Translations under genes and position numbers: made by a program
Notes under the pieces: generated by a model
Seen by the model: the letters and a program-made list of their open reading frames with translations, nothing else
Database searches by the model: none
What the model was told of the DNA's origin: nothing
In this document: positions 22,203-34,666 of the stretch, piece after piece
How positions within the stretch are numbered: position 1 is the first letter of the stretch
Layout of the letters: the number at the start of each line of letters is the position of its first letter
Assembly: GCA_020086605.1 (NCBI GenBank)
Contig: JACBWW010000004.1
Span: 40,624,819 to 40,688,818 of the forward strand
Direction of reading: 5' to 3'
DNA length: 64,000 bases
Origin: Lanius collurio
Taxonomy: Eukaryota; Chordata; Aves; Passeriformes; Laniidae

Positions 22203-25200
22203 GCAAAGAAGGTGTATGACTGCACAAGCTAAAGAAATTGGATGTGTATTTTATTGCCTGATAGTTGGTGGCTTTTCCAAAGCTTATAAGCAAGCTTGGT
22301 ATATAATGCCTTTGGGATCCCCATGTCGGTAATAGTGTTTGTTACTAACACCTTCATTTTTGTGTTGTGGTAGCACTGGTGGTCTAAAGATTGGCAGGAA
22401 GGGCTGTTACATTTTACCAATCAACTGATACACCTACAGAGAATCTCTGAGAACCAGTAAACTTGAGGGGGAAAAAAAAAGCAGTGGAGAGTAATTATGA
22501 TTTGAGCACTTTCAGAAATTGCCTCCTAAGAACACTTTGGTGCAGTTGGCAAACACTTGGGAGATGAGCATGAACATACCTACGTGTTAGGATAAAGGGC
22601 ATTTAAGCTGCTATTCTGCTGGTAGTTGCAGTGTATTTGTGGGTGAGGCTGTCATGCCCTGTAACTGTGTGGGGTGTGGGCAGTGTCAACAACCTCCAGG
22701 TATTCTTTTCAATTCCTGCCTCTCCTACCAACTGCTCTTTCCCAGGGACCAGGTAGCAGCTGCCTGGCTGCTATTGACTCTGTCTTGAATCCCACCTCCA
22801 GGTGATCAGACTTTTGCAGAGTCTGCTGGATATGCCTCTCAGATTTCTTTCTTGGGTCGTAAAGTTGTGCTGCTGAGAAACTGGCAGGAGCCAACCTATC
22901 GTCTTAGAGAGATGCCCTGTCCAGATTTGATCTATCCCATAAAAGATAACCTGCTGTGATTAATCAAGATTCGGCTGTCTCCTTTGATCAGGGCTTCAGT
23001 TAATGATCCCTGTGTCTACTCTGTACATAAATCATTCAGCTTTCACAGAAAAGAACATCGTGCACCATTCTGGTACCCCTTGGTCAGAGTGGATGGTGTT
23101 AGCTGTCCCAGTTTTTAGCAGCATAGCTGAGAACCCACAAAAAAGTGGCAGCTGTGAGCTAACGCAGCAACAGCTGTCTTCAGTCTTCTAGCCTGCTCAG
23201 AAAAATGTGGGGCTAACTAGATGCTGCTGTTCTTGCTGTGCCTTCTGGATATGGTTAGGACTCCCATGTGTGTGGCAGCCTTGGGTAAATATGAAATAAT
23301 CAACTGGATTTACCTGGGGAACAGTTGAAGCATGGAAATGCTACACTGAATCAGTGGCTGATACAAATTCAAAAAATGTCTTGCTTTTTTAGTCTTCCTC
23401 TCTGGAAAGCCTGGAAGTGCTGAAAAATATTTTTGAGTAGCTATTACTTCTTATAAAAGAAGACTTTATTATAAGGAAGGCACCTGCTACAAGTCAGAAA
23501 AGCTAAATAACATTCTAACATGCACTGTTCAAAATTGAATTACCTGAGGAAGAAGAGGATTTTTAAATTAATTTTCTGTTGAATGATGAGTGTGTGATTC
23601 CATTTAGAAAAGTTTGAGAGCTGAACATTTATGTTGCTGTCTTGTTATGATTATATTTGGTCTTCCATTTCCTTCCAATTTCTAAGGAACTAGGAGCAGT
23701 TACATGAATGTGGTAATAGAGGAGATTATTATATTGTTCAGTAGGTGCTATGATATTCCTTATTTGTATATATATTTTTACAGAGTTTGCTGACATTTTA
23801 GCTCCTGAAATGGGAAAGTGAACAAAAAGAGGGGATCAGAAAATAAATTATGAAGAGAGGAAAAAATCAAGCTGTGATCTAAGAAAGAATTTAAGGAGAC
23901 TATCTACAAGAATTTCTGAAAGAAACCCTTGATTGGATGCATTTTGCATTATGGGATGCCAAATGGGATATAAAAAAAAAGAAGCCAAAATTAAAGGTAA
24001 ATACATGAAAGGTGGGCTGCAGTACTGAGTTTCAAACGTTGGCAATTTCTGTTGTTGATTTGACATTTGATTATTGCAGGGGATTTGGTGTTTCTGTTGC
24101 AAGTAGAATTTAGCTTTCCTGTGAGCAGCATATACACCACTACCACATGCCCTCCACCTTCATTGATGGACAATGTTTTGTACCCAAAATGAGTGCCTTT
24201 AATATTGCAAGCACATTCAGTTTCAGTAGTTGTACCTATTTTGGCAGTACATTCAGATGTAGATTAAATAACTGTATTGTAAGGTCTTGAGTTCACAAAG
24301 GAAGGTAGTTGGGAGTCAGAGCAACATCAGCACAGCATCCTTTTTCAGCAGTAGCTCAGAGCAAATGCTTAGGAAATAGTAAAAGAAATAAGACATACAG
24401 GGATAATTGAGTGTTCTGACTGCTTAGAAGTCAACAAGCAAAATGACTATGTCAGTGCACGCCCAAAGCAGAGACTCAGAGATACTGCTTTCAGTTTTCC
24501 TCTTTGGAACAGGATTAAGTGCAAATATCACACTTTGAGCTTTTCCACATGAGCTATCTGGATTTACATCAGTGCAGGTGGATCAGTTCTAGGCCTTTGC
24601 CTCACAAGTGGGGCTGATTCTGTAAGCATCTCACCTGTGAAGTGGGTAAGACTTCTGTTCCAGGCATGATGCTGCAATGACATGAACACAAATTAAGCCT
24701 GAAGTTAGCAACTATCCTGCACTGTGATTCCAAACCTGGCTCGTGGTAGCTGCACAGGTGTTTGTTCTTGTCATGCCTATGCATTTTGGATGGATGTGAC
24801 AATAACCATTTAGGATTACTAGCTCTCAAAGCTGTTGAAGAAGAGGAAAGAAATTAGTGTTTGTGGGTGTCTTTTCAAGTTTGGTTTCTGTCTGCATGTG
24901 AGTGCAAAAGGTTTGTCAGGCACTTAGCTTGGGATCTAAGCTAGAAATACATCTCCTCTTTAGGAATCTCTTCCTTTCCCCTCCTTCTTCTCTAATCGCA
25001 CCAGAGAGATGCTGCAGAGTGGCAGCAGCTATTTCAGCTGTCAGGTCATTCCTCTCACTTTCTGCTAAAGCAGGATCCACAGCCTGGCTGTACTTCTTGA
25101 AGAGTATCAGAAAGACCTGAAGATGCCTCTGAGTTTCTGCATTATAACTGCTATTTATAATAATTTGATGTTCTCCCTGAAAATTGAAACTATAAAGATG

Positions 25201-28154
25201 ATGAATTGGTTTCACATTCTTTTTTTTTGTTGGTCTTCAGTTGCATGGCCTGTTTAACACCAATGATTGATAGTTTCATTATAGTTCTTGTCCTATAAGC
25301 ATATAGGATCTTTATGAAAAAGTGATTTAGGATTTCTTCATGATGCCTGAAAATGTAATAAAAGATGCCTTGTATGGTGCTAATCCTCAAAAGTAAGATG
25401 AGTAGTATGGTTTTTCTGGAAGAGCAAAAATTTTAAAACTTGTTGGAATTTGGCACCCTAAATTGCTACTTTTTAAATGTATTTCCTCTCCATCCTCCTT
25501 TCTCATATATTTAAGCCTCTCTGGTAATTGTCATGGAGACTGTTACACTACTCTTTGTGATTTCTTTTTTTGATACTGAAAACTTGTTTGTGTGCTTCAT
25601 GTAGGGGTTTTTCCCTTTTTCTATTTGAACGTTGACTCCGAGCCAGACATAAAATTGAGTACAGAAGGGGAAAGATTGTCTTTCAAAGTGACAAATATTT
25701 AAATAACTATTTTAAACTCTTCATCTAGAAACAAATCAGTGAATGTTGAGGCCCTCACAGATGGCCTCATATTGCTGCTCCCTGTTTTAGACACTCCTGA
25801 CCATCCCTCAACATTGCTACATGAACCAGTGAGTTCAGCTGGGAGAAGGGTGAATAATTTCCTGTCTGGTGTTAGCAGTCTCCAAAGCAGCCAGGTTAAA
25901 TATTCATGGAGGTTATCTTGGCTCTTCACCCTCTGGTCTTCAAAAAGCTTGAAGTTTGCTGAATAAGGTATTAAAAGCAGAATGTATTATCAGACAGCCT
26001 CAGGATTGTATTAGAGTATGGCTTTTCCTTCCTTTTGAATTCTTTTTGGTAGTATGAAAAGAGAACTTTAAATATTCTTCTGAAAAGGAATGGGTTTTAT
26101 ACCAGTCTTTTTCACTTCCTCTTATTTGTGAGAGCCAATAATTCGAGGCACTGTCCTTGAGCTGGTAATAATTTAACAGGTAGGAAATAGGTACTTCCGA
26201 ATTCTTAGGTGAGAAGTGATAAAAACTGTGAAGTTACTTGCAAAGGGGTTTTGTTAGCTAGACTTATTCTCGTCTGGCTTTTTGTACCTGATAGAGTTTG
26301 TGGTGCTCACTGCAAATGAGAGGGACTTCTGGAGAGTCAGCTCATTGCAAAGATAGCAGAAGGCTGTTCACTGAGAATAATCTTAGAGACATTAATTCAC
26401 AGCAGCAACATTTCTTCTGCTTTATTTCCCCCAGTGCTGCGTTAAAGTGGCTCAGCCTTCTGGTTGTTACAAGCTTGTATTGCTCCTTTAACCTTCTCAG
26501 CTTTAGGTCATTGATGTCAGATCTGGCCCACTTTAAGGTATGTTTCATGTTTTTTTACACACTCTAATTGTAGCTTTCTTGTTCCCCAAGTGGTGTCCTT
26601 CATTGCTCCCTTGCACTCTCCACCTACACTTTCTCAATAGTCTCTCTGTGAGTGTGAAACAGAAAAGGGTGGATTCCCAGTACAAGATCTTGCTTAAAAG
26701 AGACAGATCCTTCAGAGTTGCAGAATCAGTTTGTGTGATGCTAGAGGCAGTCAGTTGTGATGTGATCTGAAATAACCCTGTAATTATTCCATTACTGTTG
26801 CCTAAATGGAATATTTCCAGAATGTCAACTGTCCCAGCTTTGGGTCAAGAAATTTGTCTTTAAATTACACAAAGCGTTTGGGTTACTCTGTGTATAAGTG
26901 TGTGCTGTAGCTGCCATTGCAGCTGCCTTTTGAAGGGACCTTGCAGAGGGGTTGCTGCCCCAAAACTCACTGGGAAGCTTGTTTAATTATGGCATTTGCT
27001 GCTTGTTGGTGACCATAACTGTCTTCCTATTAGCTTGTCAGTCTCACCCTTTGTGCACCTATTTTTTTATATTGTCCTTGAAATTCCTAATGGCAGGGAC
27101 CATTTTCTGTGATGCGATACTGTTGATTCTTATCTCAACCTTCACGTGTTTCCACAGGTTAATAACTAATAAATGACTGTAGTCAGTAGATCTGTCAGTT
27201 TTGCCTTGTTCCTCTTGTGTTTTAACTACATATTTCTGAGAAATGCCTACAGTTATTTTTCATTGTCTAAAGCAAAATATGAGCAAGTTAAATGAGTGAG
27301 TATGCTGGTTCTCAGGTATTTGGATCTCTTCTTTATGTCCAGCTATGCATTTGTGGACTGTTCTCTGCTAAAGTGATTAAATAATGTGTTTATAATAGTT
27401 GATTGTGTTAAAAAACAATCAGTTGTTTTATACTGTTATTTGTACCTCCAGTATTTTTTATTTCTGAAGTACACTTGTGGAATTCTGTAGGCTCAAGACA
27501 GCAGAGTTGAAGAGTTTCAGGTGGTCATTATTCTCTGCATAATCTTGAAAAGTTAGGTCAGGTGTCTACCTCTGGTTTATTGCTAATTATTTTTTTAAAA
27601 CAATTCTGTATTTCTGAATGTTCTTTTAAAAAGACATTTTTGTCTGTTTTGTGAATTTTTGGGATTGCCTGACCTTGTGATTTTGTTTGACACGTAGTGA
27701 TTTTTATATGTATCTGCAGCCCGTCAGCTGAAGATGTGAGCACATATTTGTTAAATGCAGGCTGGAGTTGGTGCAGTACAAGACAAACCATACAGACAGT
27801 CACTGCTCTGAGCTAATCTTATCTCCTGGAGCAAAGCATTTCTGAGGAATTTCTAATTTTGACAACTGGGATCAAATGTCTGACTTCTGAGGGCTGACAA
27901 TAATGCCAGGGGCTGAGCTGCTTTGTCCTGTTGGTAGCAACTGCGCAGTTGAAAACCCCACTAAATGCCAGGGAACCATGCATCTTAGCTGGTTAGGTTC
28001 AGGGTGGGAGTGTGTGCAGGGTAAGGCATCAGCTTCAGCAGCTTTATGGGGCAGAGGTGCTGTGGCTGCTCAGGGGTAAAAATAGTTCAGGGTTTTCAAT
28101 GGCTGCATTCCATGGCTGGAGCCTGAAATCATGAATCAGGGCTCAGCTCTCGGT
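22203..28154. other. Long non-coding stretch
   Basis: Almost six kilobases without an identified CR1, LTR or coding sequence. Open frames of up to 99 codons exist (for example 24916-25215 on the minus strand), but none has a recognisable domain or exon-like context. Local AT-rich patches occur around 23.4-23.9 kb and 27.4-27.7 kb. Confidence 0.5.
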
Positions 28155-28420
28155 CTGTGCGAGGCCAACTGTGAGAGCGGGGTCGGCACCCGGGAGGGGA
28201 GCAGCTGGCTGAGATGAGTCCGAGCCCAGCTCCGCTGATCCTCTGGGAAGGACCCGTGTTGCTTGTACACTCCCAGCAAGGTACCGTACATTCATATTTT
28301 GATTTCCAGTAGGAGTGTAGTTACTTGAGTGTGAATAATTAAAAATCTACCGAGCTGTGCAAAATTTGCTGCTCAACCAACGGTGACTTTTCAGAAGTGC
28401 CTGTTCTGTGCGAGTTCAGC
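28155..28420. promoter_or_regulatory. Small CpG-bearing islet, candidate promoter or enhancer
   Basis: By eye this stretch holds about a dozen CG dinucleotides in some 265 bases (for example several between 28150 and 28235), while the surrounding tens of kilobases have very few. No repeat family explains it. It is too short and too modest to be a standard CpG island, but such a cluster in a CpG-poor background suggests an unmethylated regulatory element. Confidence 0.35.
28214..28280 (+). other. Possible alternative first coding exon (hypothetical)
   Basis: Within the CpG islet an ATG at 28214 opens a frame MSPSPAPLILWEGPV... for 22 codons to a splice-donor-like CAAG|GTACCG at 28280/28281. 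Read through, it would continue ten codons past the donor to a stop. The AG|GT junction, CpG context and start codon with A at -3 (GAGATGA) fit an alternative first exon of a gene whose other exons lie outside the window. No downstream exon is recognised here, and short frames with a GT are common by chance, so this stays hypothetical. Confidence 0.18.
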
Positions 28421-28556
28421 TTCACAGAGACTTGTAGCTTCACATCATACAAGCTTCCAGGGACCTGGGATGATAGATTGTGATTGGAAGGGCGTGCTGC
28501 TCATTCCCACCTGAACACTGTTTTGTGCAAGTGTTTGTCCTTGATTTTTGCATGGC

Positions 28557-28640
28557 TTTTTTTTTTTTTTTTTTTTTTTGTTTGTTTGTTGGTTTGATTT
28601 GGTTTTTTTTGTTGTTGTTGGTTTTTTTTTCCCCAGCCTG
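28557..28640 (+). repeat. T23 homopolymer followed by T/G simple repeat
   Basis: 23 T (28557-28579), then (GTTT)n, (TTG)n and further T blocks to about 28632. Complementary in style to the A/C-rich tract at 61591. Probably slippage-grown simple sequence. Confidence 0.85.
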
Positions 28641-28944
28641 GAAATTCTGGGAATTTAGATACATAAATAGCAGTCCTTTAAAACCCTTCTGCAAGAGTGC
28701 TTTTTAAAACTGTACATAAAACATGGCTGCTTAACTCAGATATCTTTAAAGCTATATGAGATCTATGCAGGTTTAAATTGCATTTTGACAGAATTCAAAC
28801 GATTATTTTCAGTGGTTTAAAATGTGGCATAATTTCATGATTTTGTACTTACAGTCAGGACTTTGTGTTGTGTTGAAAATGTTACTTTAAAACTACCAAA
28901 CTTTTTGTGACCAACTTTAACTCTAAAAGGGGTAAACAAAACTC

Positions 28945-28977
28945 TGTTTTGTTTTGTTTTGATTTTTTTTTTTTGTC
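28945..28977 (+). repeat. (GTTTT)n and T12 tract
   Basis: Three GTTTT units leading into GATTTT... and a long T run just upstream of 'GTCCCTGAG'. Simple sequence. Confidence 0.8.
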
Positions 28978-29049
28978 CCTGAGACATTTCAAATATGTTT
29001 TGCTCCAGGCTATTGCTAGTAGGACCTTCAGAAATAGATGTTCCTGCAG

Positions 29050-29440
29050 ATTTTGGCGTGCCCTGTGAGTTGAATAACTGTGTGATCCTCCTTCCAGAGC
29101 GGGATGCTAGATCTTGTGCTGCTGGAAGTAGCCACGCCAGCCCTGTGTGCAGATTGTCTGTTCCATTAGCGCCCGGGGCAAAATGATGCAAATCCACACA
29201 TGGTAACCTCGCAGTCGGCCACGGTGCTCAAGTGCATTCATCCGTTCACTTTCTGGGCCCTGGGATGCAGCCACACACACTTGTCTGACACTCTGTGTAT
29301 CTGCTCTTGCTACCCCTGCATGCCTGGAGCAGTGGCAGGCACCTGCCTTCTGCTTTGCTGGCACTTTCCGTGTGACACGAGTACCTGCAGCTGTGCTGTG
29401 CCCACGTACTGCTGGATGGGCTTCTGTTAGCTTAGCGTGG
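29050..29440. promoter_or_regulatory. Second small CpG-bearing islet with octamer motif
   Basis: Roughly a dozen CG dinucleotides in 390 bases, including AGCGCCCGGGG near 29169 and 'CTCGCAGTCGGCCACGG' near 29207, in a CpG-poor region. An octamer-like ATGCAAAT (POU-factor type) sits at about 29188. Lies less than 1 kb from the first islet. No repeat explains it; open frames on both strands have no recognisable domain. Confidence 0.3.
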
Positions 29441-29834
29441 AGCTGGGGACTGATGCTCTTGCTTTAGCAATCCGACTGCCAAGGCTATTGGAGACTCATT
29501 TTTCTCCTTTCTAGTGTGGTGGCACAGCTTATTTCCCTGAACATTGCTGATATTCAGAGTAGAGGATACTATTTTCTCATGCACTCCCACATTGTGAGGC
29601 TGATCTGTAACATAACTGAAGTGAATTTGGGAAATCTCACTTGGAATAACAACTTTGTAAAGTGAGAAGCATATTGCTCTAAGATGAGGAGCAAAACGGA
29701 ATAAGTCAAAGTAGCTCCATGCTGCAGGCTGAGTTAGTGAGGTGTTAGGTTCAGTCACAGGATGATTAGCAAGCACAAGGAGTTTAAAAATCTATCTTGT
29801 TTTATTTTACTTGACACGTCTTAGCGTTGCAAGC

Positions 29835-29975
29835 ACTGCACTTGGGTGCAAGACCTAGATTCTATTGCAGACTTGCTGATGGAATTCAGTCACCTAATCT
29901 TCTTGCTTTTCAGTTCCCAGTCTGTATAATGAGGATGAATTTATAACAGAGGTATCATGGGAATAAAATCCATGC
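29835..29975 (+). repeat. MIR-like ancient SINE relic, sense
   Basis: Follows the MIR core in order: 'GACCTAGATTCTATTGCAG' near 29852, 'CAGTCACCTAATCTTCTTGC' near 29889, 'CAGTTCCCAGTCTGTATAATG' near 29911, and 'AGGATGAATTTATAACAG' near 29932. These correspond to the MIR phrases for tRNA-derived B box, 'gtcacttaacctctctg', 'cagtttcctcatctgtaaaatg' and 'ggataataatag'. Strongly diverged but with the right order and spacing. Confidence 0.65.
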
Positions 29976-31689
29976 ATCCTGAATATAAATGCCAGTGCCA
30001 GCTTTGCCCCTTCAGAACTGCCCAAAGGAATGACCAGTGCACCACTCTTGAGACCCATTCCACTTCTGAAGCAAGGGTTTTGTGTACTTCTCAGTAAAGC
30101 CCTTTTGAAGTGGGTGAATATGGACTGTGGGTAGTTAAAAGTACCTTCCAAGAGCTATATAAAGTCTGAGGACAAGAACAAATGCTTTAGTCCTGGCTAC
30201 CAGTGTTCTGTGTGCTGACCTCACTGTATGCTCCCCTTTCGGGAGGTTCAATATGAGTCAGAAATATGTTGCAGGGCCTAGGTTAGCCATCAACACTGCA
30301 CAAAAATAGTTGAATGGGTATTTTAAAGAAGTGACATGGCAAAACTGTTGGTATAATTGTACCAATAGCAGAGCTGCCTAAAATAACAAGAACATGAGAA
30401 AATATTTTCTAACTGCAGCACTTTATTTAACGCTGTTTTTGCCTACTGTGGATAAAGCAATGAGAGGTATCTCAAATATTCAGTCAGTGGTCCCAGATAT
30501 TATGTGCTCTTTGTGTTAGGAATTACAACACTTCCAACTATTTGCCAGAGTTGTTAGATAAGGTGAATAACTGAAGATTTGGATGTTTGCCCAAGCTGTC
30601 TGGGTTTAATTATCCCATGAAACCTCATTAGAGATGAGCTGCACCTGTGATGTTAAGAAGGAACTATTTTGAAGGTAGTTCAGATCCTGATTCATAGCTC
30701 AATTTAAAAAATACTCTTTTAGAATTTGATAGTTTTTTCACCCCCATGTACTTTGTTACAGCTGCTGTTCAGTCCTGATCTGATTTTTTTCAGGGGGCAA
30801 GAAAGAGTGAAGATGCATTTGGTAGCCAAAACAATTTTGTTGACAAACTGGAGATACAGCCTGAAATAAATGGATAAATAGAAGAAATAATCAACTGCAC
30901 AAATACAAATAGGCCTATAAAGAGAAGATCTGGGGTTTATTGTGGTTCACAAGGTGAATTTAAGTCACAAATGCTGTGTTGCTTCAAAAGGCAAAGCCAT
31001 CTTGCAATGCAAAACTAAAACATACCACTTGTGAGACCTGTGAAATGATCCAGCTCCTTGACACTAAGTATAGTCTCAGCTGGGGTGTAGCTCAGGTTTT
31101 GGGAGCTGTGGTTGAAAGATGGGGATCAACTGGACAATTTGTTCTGAGTGCAGTGCGAATGATCGAGATCAAAATAAAATCTAAGGCAGTGATTTCATGT
31201 ACTGGAGTTCTTTGGGTAAAAAGAGATGGCTAAGGATATTTAACAACATTTTGCAAATGTGTAAATGGCTGTTGGAAAGAGGAAGGGAATAGCTCTTCTT
31301 TGTAGGTGTAGAGTAAAAAATAATAGGCTTCAGTCACAGAATAGAAGATTCAGGTTTGTTAAATGATGAACTATTTGTCTGGGGTGATGTAGGTATGACC
31401 TGTTCTGCTGTCACCTGTGTGGTCTTTCAAGTCTCTCCCATGTTTCTGAAATCCTGCATGATTATATGCTTTGAGTTGGAAACTAGCATCCTTAATCCTC
31501 TGCAGCAGACACGAGCTCAGTGTCTACCAGAGAACCTGTCCCTGCAACTGTGGCTGATGCTCTAGATAAGAGCAGCTGGGCAGAGGGAAGGTTTGGGTGG
31601 ACGTGTAACTTCTTGGCAGTCACAGACAACGTGGAGACGTGAGTCAGGAGTGTTTGGTTGCCTCAGTTTCTCACAGAACAAAAGCTGTA
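29976..31689. other. Non-coding sequence, nothing recognised
   Basis: Unique-looking sequence; open frames under 90 codons and without recognisable domains. Confidence 0.5.
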
Positions 31690-31830
31690 GGACAATCTCT
31701 GGAAGTGCCAGGTGGTAAATGCAGAACAGGTAAGGACTTTTTCACACAGTGTTGGTTTACCTGAGGAACTTACTGCCATTGGATGTGTTGGGTGCCAAAA
31801 GCAATTAGACAATATTATATTATATTATTA
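31690..31830 (+). repeat. Possible ancient CR1/L3-type 3' relic
   Basis: The phrase 'GACTTTTTCACACAGTG' near 31736 followed by 'GAGGAACTTACTGCCATTGGATG' near 31762 and 'GGGTGCCAAAAGCAATTAGAC' echoes the end of ORF2 in old CR1/L3 elements (ttcacacagag...ggaactcactgccatgg). An (ATATT)n patch follows at 31811-31830. Too short to be sure. Confidence 0.35.
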
Positions 31831-32558
31831 GCAGATCTGTCAAAAGCATTTAAACATAAATATACCAGTTCTAGCTTGAGAATTTCCCATGACACATGTT
31901 GCTGGAGGCTGGATACCATGAAGGCTATTTCTAAGTTTGTGCCCTGTTCTTATACTCTTGGCACTTGCAAGGGGTGTCTGTCAGAGTTTGAAGGGAGAGC
32001 TGGGTCTAAAATTTATTGAAGGAGGATTTTCTCTTTCTCCAGTCTGTGGTGCACAGGCTTTGGAGGCATCCACATGCCTGATAATCAGCACATTTAAAAT
32101 AGCCTTTTGCCTGTCAGGATCTGAGAAGAGCCCTGACCAGGGTGACTGCTGTTTCCATCTGAGAATTATTCTGTCAGCACTCCCACTTCAGTCCGAGAAG
32201 TGCAGTGGAACAGCTGAGATGGAATGGAAAGGGGCAGCAAAAATTCATTCCCACTCACTGGGCATTCTCATGTCTTTGCTGGGAATTTCAGGGCATTTGC
32301 TTCCTAGATTATTTCCAGCCAGAACTATGCTGTGCAGTATCAAGCCTTTGCTCATATGGATAACTTAGGAAGCCCCATCATCAGAGACTTTTCTGAGTAC
32401 AAAGCTTGGCATGGCTTATGAGAGAAACTGCAAATAGCCATGAGGGATGTGAGCAAGATCAGATAAAAACTACATAAATGCTGTGTGTCAATTTTTTTCA
32501 CTCACAAAAATGCCCTGTCTTTAGCAGGATGGTACTATGAATGATCCTTAAATGATTT
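31831..32558. other. Non-coding sequence, nothing recognised
   Basis: A 143-codon open frame at 31937-32368 crosses this segment but shows no domain, no exon-like boundary and average composition. Probably chance. Confidence 0.5.
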
Positions 32559-32985
32559 CACAGAATCACAGAATCATTAGGGTTGGAAGTGACCTCTGAA
32601 GATCACCCCATCCAATCCCTCTGCCAAGGCAGGGTCACTCAGAGCAGCTGACAGGAACTTTCCAGGTGGGTTTTGAATATCTGCGGAGAGGGAGACTCCC
32701 CAATTGCCCTGGCCAGCCTGTTCTAGTGCTCTGCCACCCTCAGTGTAAAGATCTTCCTCATGTTGAAGTGAAACTTCTTGTGGCTTAGTTTATGGCCATT
32801 GCTCCTCATCCTCTTGCTGGGCCTGGGCACCACCGAAAAGTCTGGCACCATCCTCTTGGCGCCCACCTTGGAGATATTTATATGCATTAATGAGGTCTCC
32901 TCTCAATCTCCTTTTCTCTAAACAGGCCCAGCTCCCTCAGTGTCTTCTCATAAGAGAGATGTTTCAGACTCCTAATGTCTGCCAC
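32559..32985 (-). mobile_element. CR1 LINE 3' fragment, antisense
   Basis: Reverse complement of a CR1 3' end: tail 'ACAGAATCACAGAATCATT' at 32559, 'GGTTGGAAGTGACCTCTGAAG' near 32581, 'CCAGCCTGTTCTAGTGCTC' near 32714, then into the ORF2 C-terminal region with 'AGGTCTCCTCTCAATCTCC' near 32893 and 'TTCTCATAAGAGAGATG' near 32945. About 430 bases, 5'-truncated, non-coding. Relatively well preserved, with a clear octamer tail. Confidence 0.93.
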
Positions 32986-34637
32986 TGTTGTGCTACCATT
33001 CTCCTAGGATTCTGTGCTGTGAGGACATGGCTCTGTGGGATTGATATGCCAGGAAGGGGGCATGGAAGCAGCAGACTGTTGGTGCTTTTCTGCCTATAAG
33101 CTTTCCTCTGTCAGTACTGAAGCCACTATGTTGACAGGAGTAAGCAATGAGTTTTACCTGTGGGGCAAACAATTCAAAGTGTTGACTGAAGAATATTGAG
33201 TACTATGGCAGAGGCTGATAAGAGAACACGAGACCGGGAAGGGCCATAAATGAGAGCTAAGCACTCTGGTCATGTTCAGCTTGTTTCAGAATAGGGTCTG
33301 ATGGGTCACCATGCTGGAGCACACTGCTAGAGGGAGTATTCCTGACAGACAGTGGGCAGATTGATAGCAAAATGGAAATCAGGCAGAATAATGTCCACTT
33401 AAATAGTCCTTAGACCAACAAAATCCAAGCAGTTTTGCATACAATAAAGCACACATCAATATGGAAGTGTGTCTTCTAGTTCTAGAGCACAATGCTTTGA
33501 TGAGTGAGCAAAAAAGACTGGTATTGAGATTTGGAAAGGTGCTGTGCTACCTTGCTTTTTTATTAGCAGGCTAAACATACCTTTACAGGTTTGGAACAAG
33601 GCTATAGGAGGCAAGAATCCTTGGAAGGTTGGCTGCATTGTAGGGCAGTTGTACTTGGCCCGGAGTAATGGTTGGAAATCATTATTTCACATCGAAAAAT
33701 TGTATACTTGCCAAACCCTCAAAACATTGTCAATGACAAGGTATTGTCATGATCCTCTGCTCTGCTTTGCTAATGCCAAAGACAAAGCAAAAGCATCCCA
33801 ATCATCTCTTGTAGATACCTGTAATCTATAGACCCTGGAAAAGGATTCCTCAAATTAAAATGGAAAAAAGAAAGGAAGACTTGAATGTTTTTTCCACAGA
33901 TTTTACTTCATGTGGGTCCCAAATAATTTTCTAAGTCTTCTGAAATAAAAAGCAGTAACATTTTCGGAAGGGCTGTAATTTGTAGGTATGACAAAAATTA
34001 CTAAAGCATTGACCCAGCATATCTGGACATTGTCTAATACAGTACAGAGTAGAAACCCCTCATTTCGTGGTTGATTTCTTTTATACTGTAGAAATAAATT
34101 TTAAATCCTATTTATTGTAAGCACAAATGTCCTTATGAGCCACACAGAAGTCCAGTCTTAGTGTACATCAAGCAGAAACCTTGGAAAGAAAGGCGCTTGG
34201 ATGTGATCAGGTAGAGTAACTAGAGCAAGAACTGATGAAGCCAGAAGAGAAATTTTTATCCTTTGCAGACCTTAGAGCAGCCTGTGAACTAATTTAAATT
34301 AAGGCTTTTGGAATTAGCAACTTATTGGATCTCACCATAGACTAATTGCCTCAACACACCTAAACAGCTCTACCTCCTGTACCTGACCTGGCTCTCGTTG
34401 TCCTGTTCCTGCCCTTAGCAATATATATCCTTTTAAGACCATCTATACCCGAATGATGCTGCCTGAAACAGAAAATGCCAGATGATGAAAAATGACTAAT
34501 TTGTTTTGATAGCAGCTTTGCACTTGTTTTGTTTATTCTGGACAGCCAAAATACTCAGATGAGGAACTGAATAATTTACCTTTAATGTTGCTCTCATTTG
34601 CCTACCTTAAAAAAAAACAACACCCTGATGGTTAAGG

Positions 34638-34666
34638 GTAATAATAACGGTAGTAATAATAATAAT
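34638..34666 (+). repeat. (TAA)n microsatellite
   Basis: TAATAATAA, an interruption ACGGTAG, then four further TAA/AAT units. Confidence 0.85.

Noticed and set aside
22181..22300. T22 tract with AATAAA on the minus strand as the tail of a retrocopied mRNA
   Set aside because: The signal is about 45 bases from the A tract, farther than usual; no gene similarity upstream and no target duplication seen.
24916..25215. Minus-strand 99-codon frame with a protein-like middle (KKYSQAVDPALAESERNDL)
   Set aside because: Composition is plausible for protein, but I recognise no family, and it sits alone without exon boundaries I can defend. Worth a database search, not a gene call.
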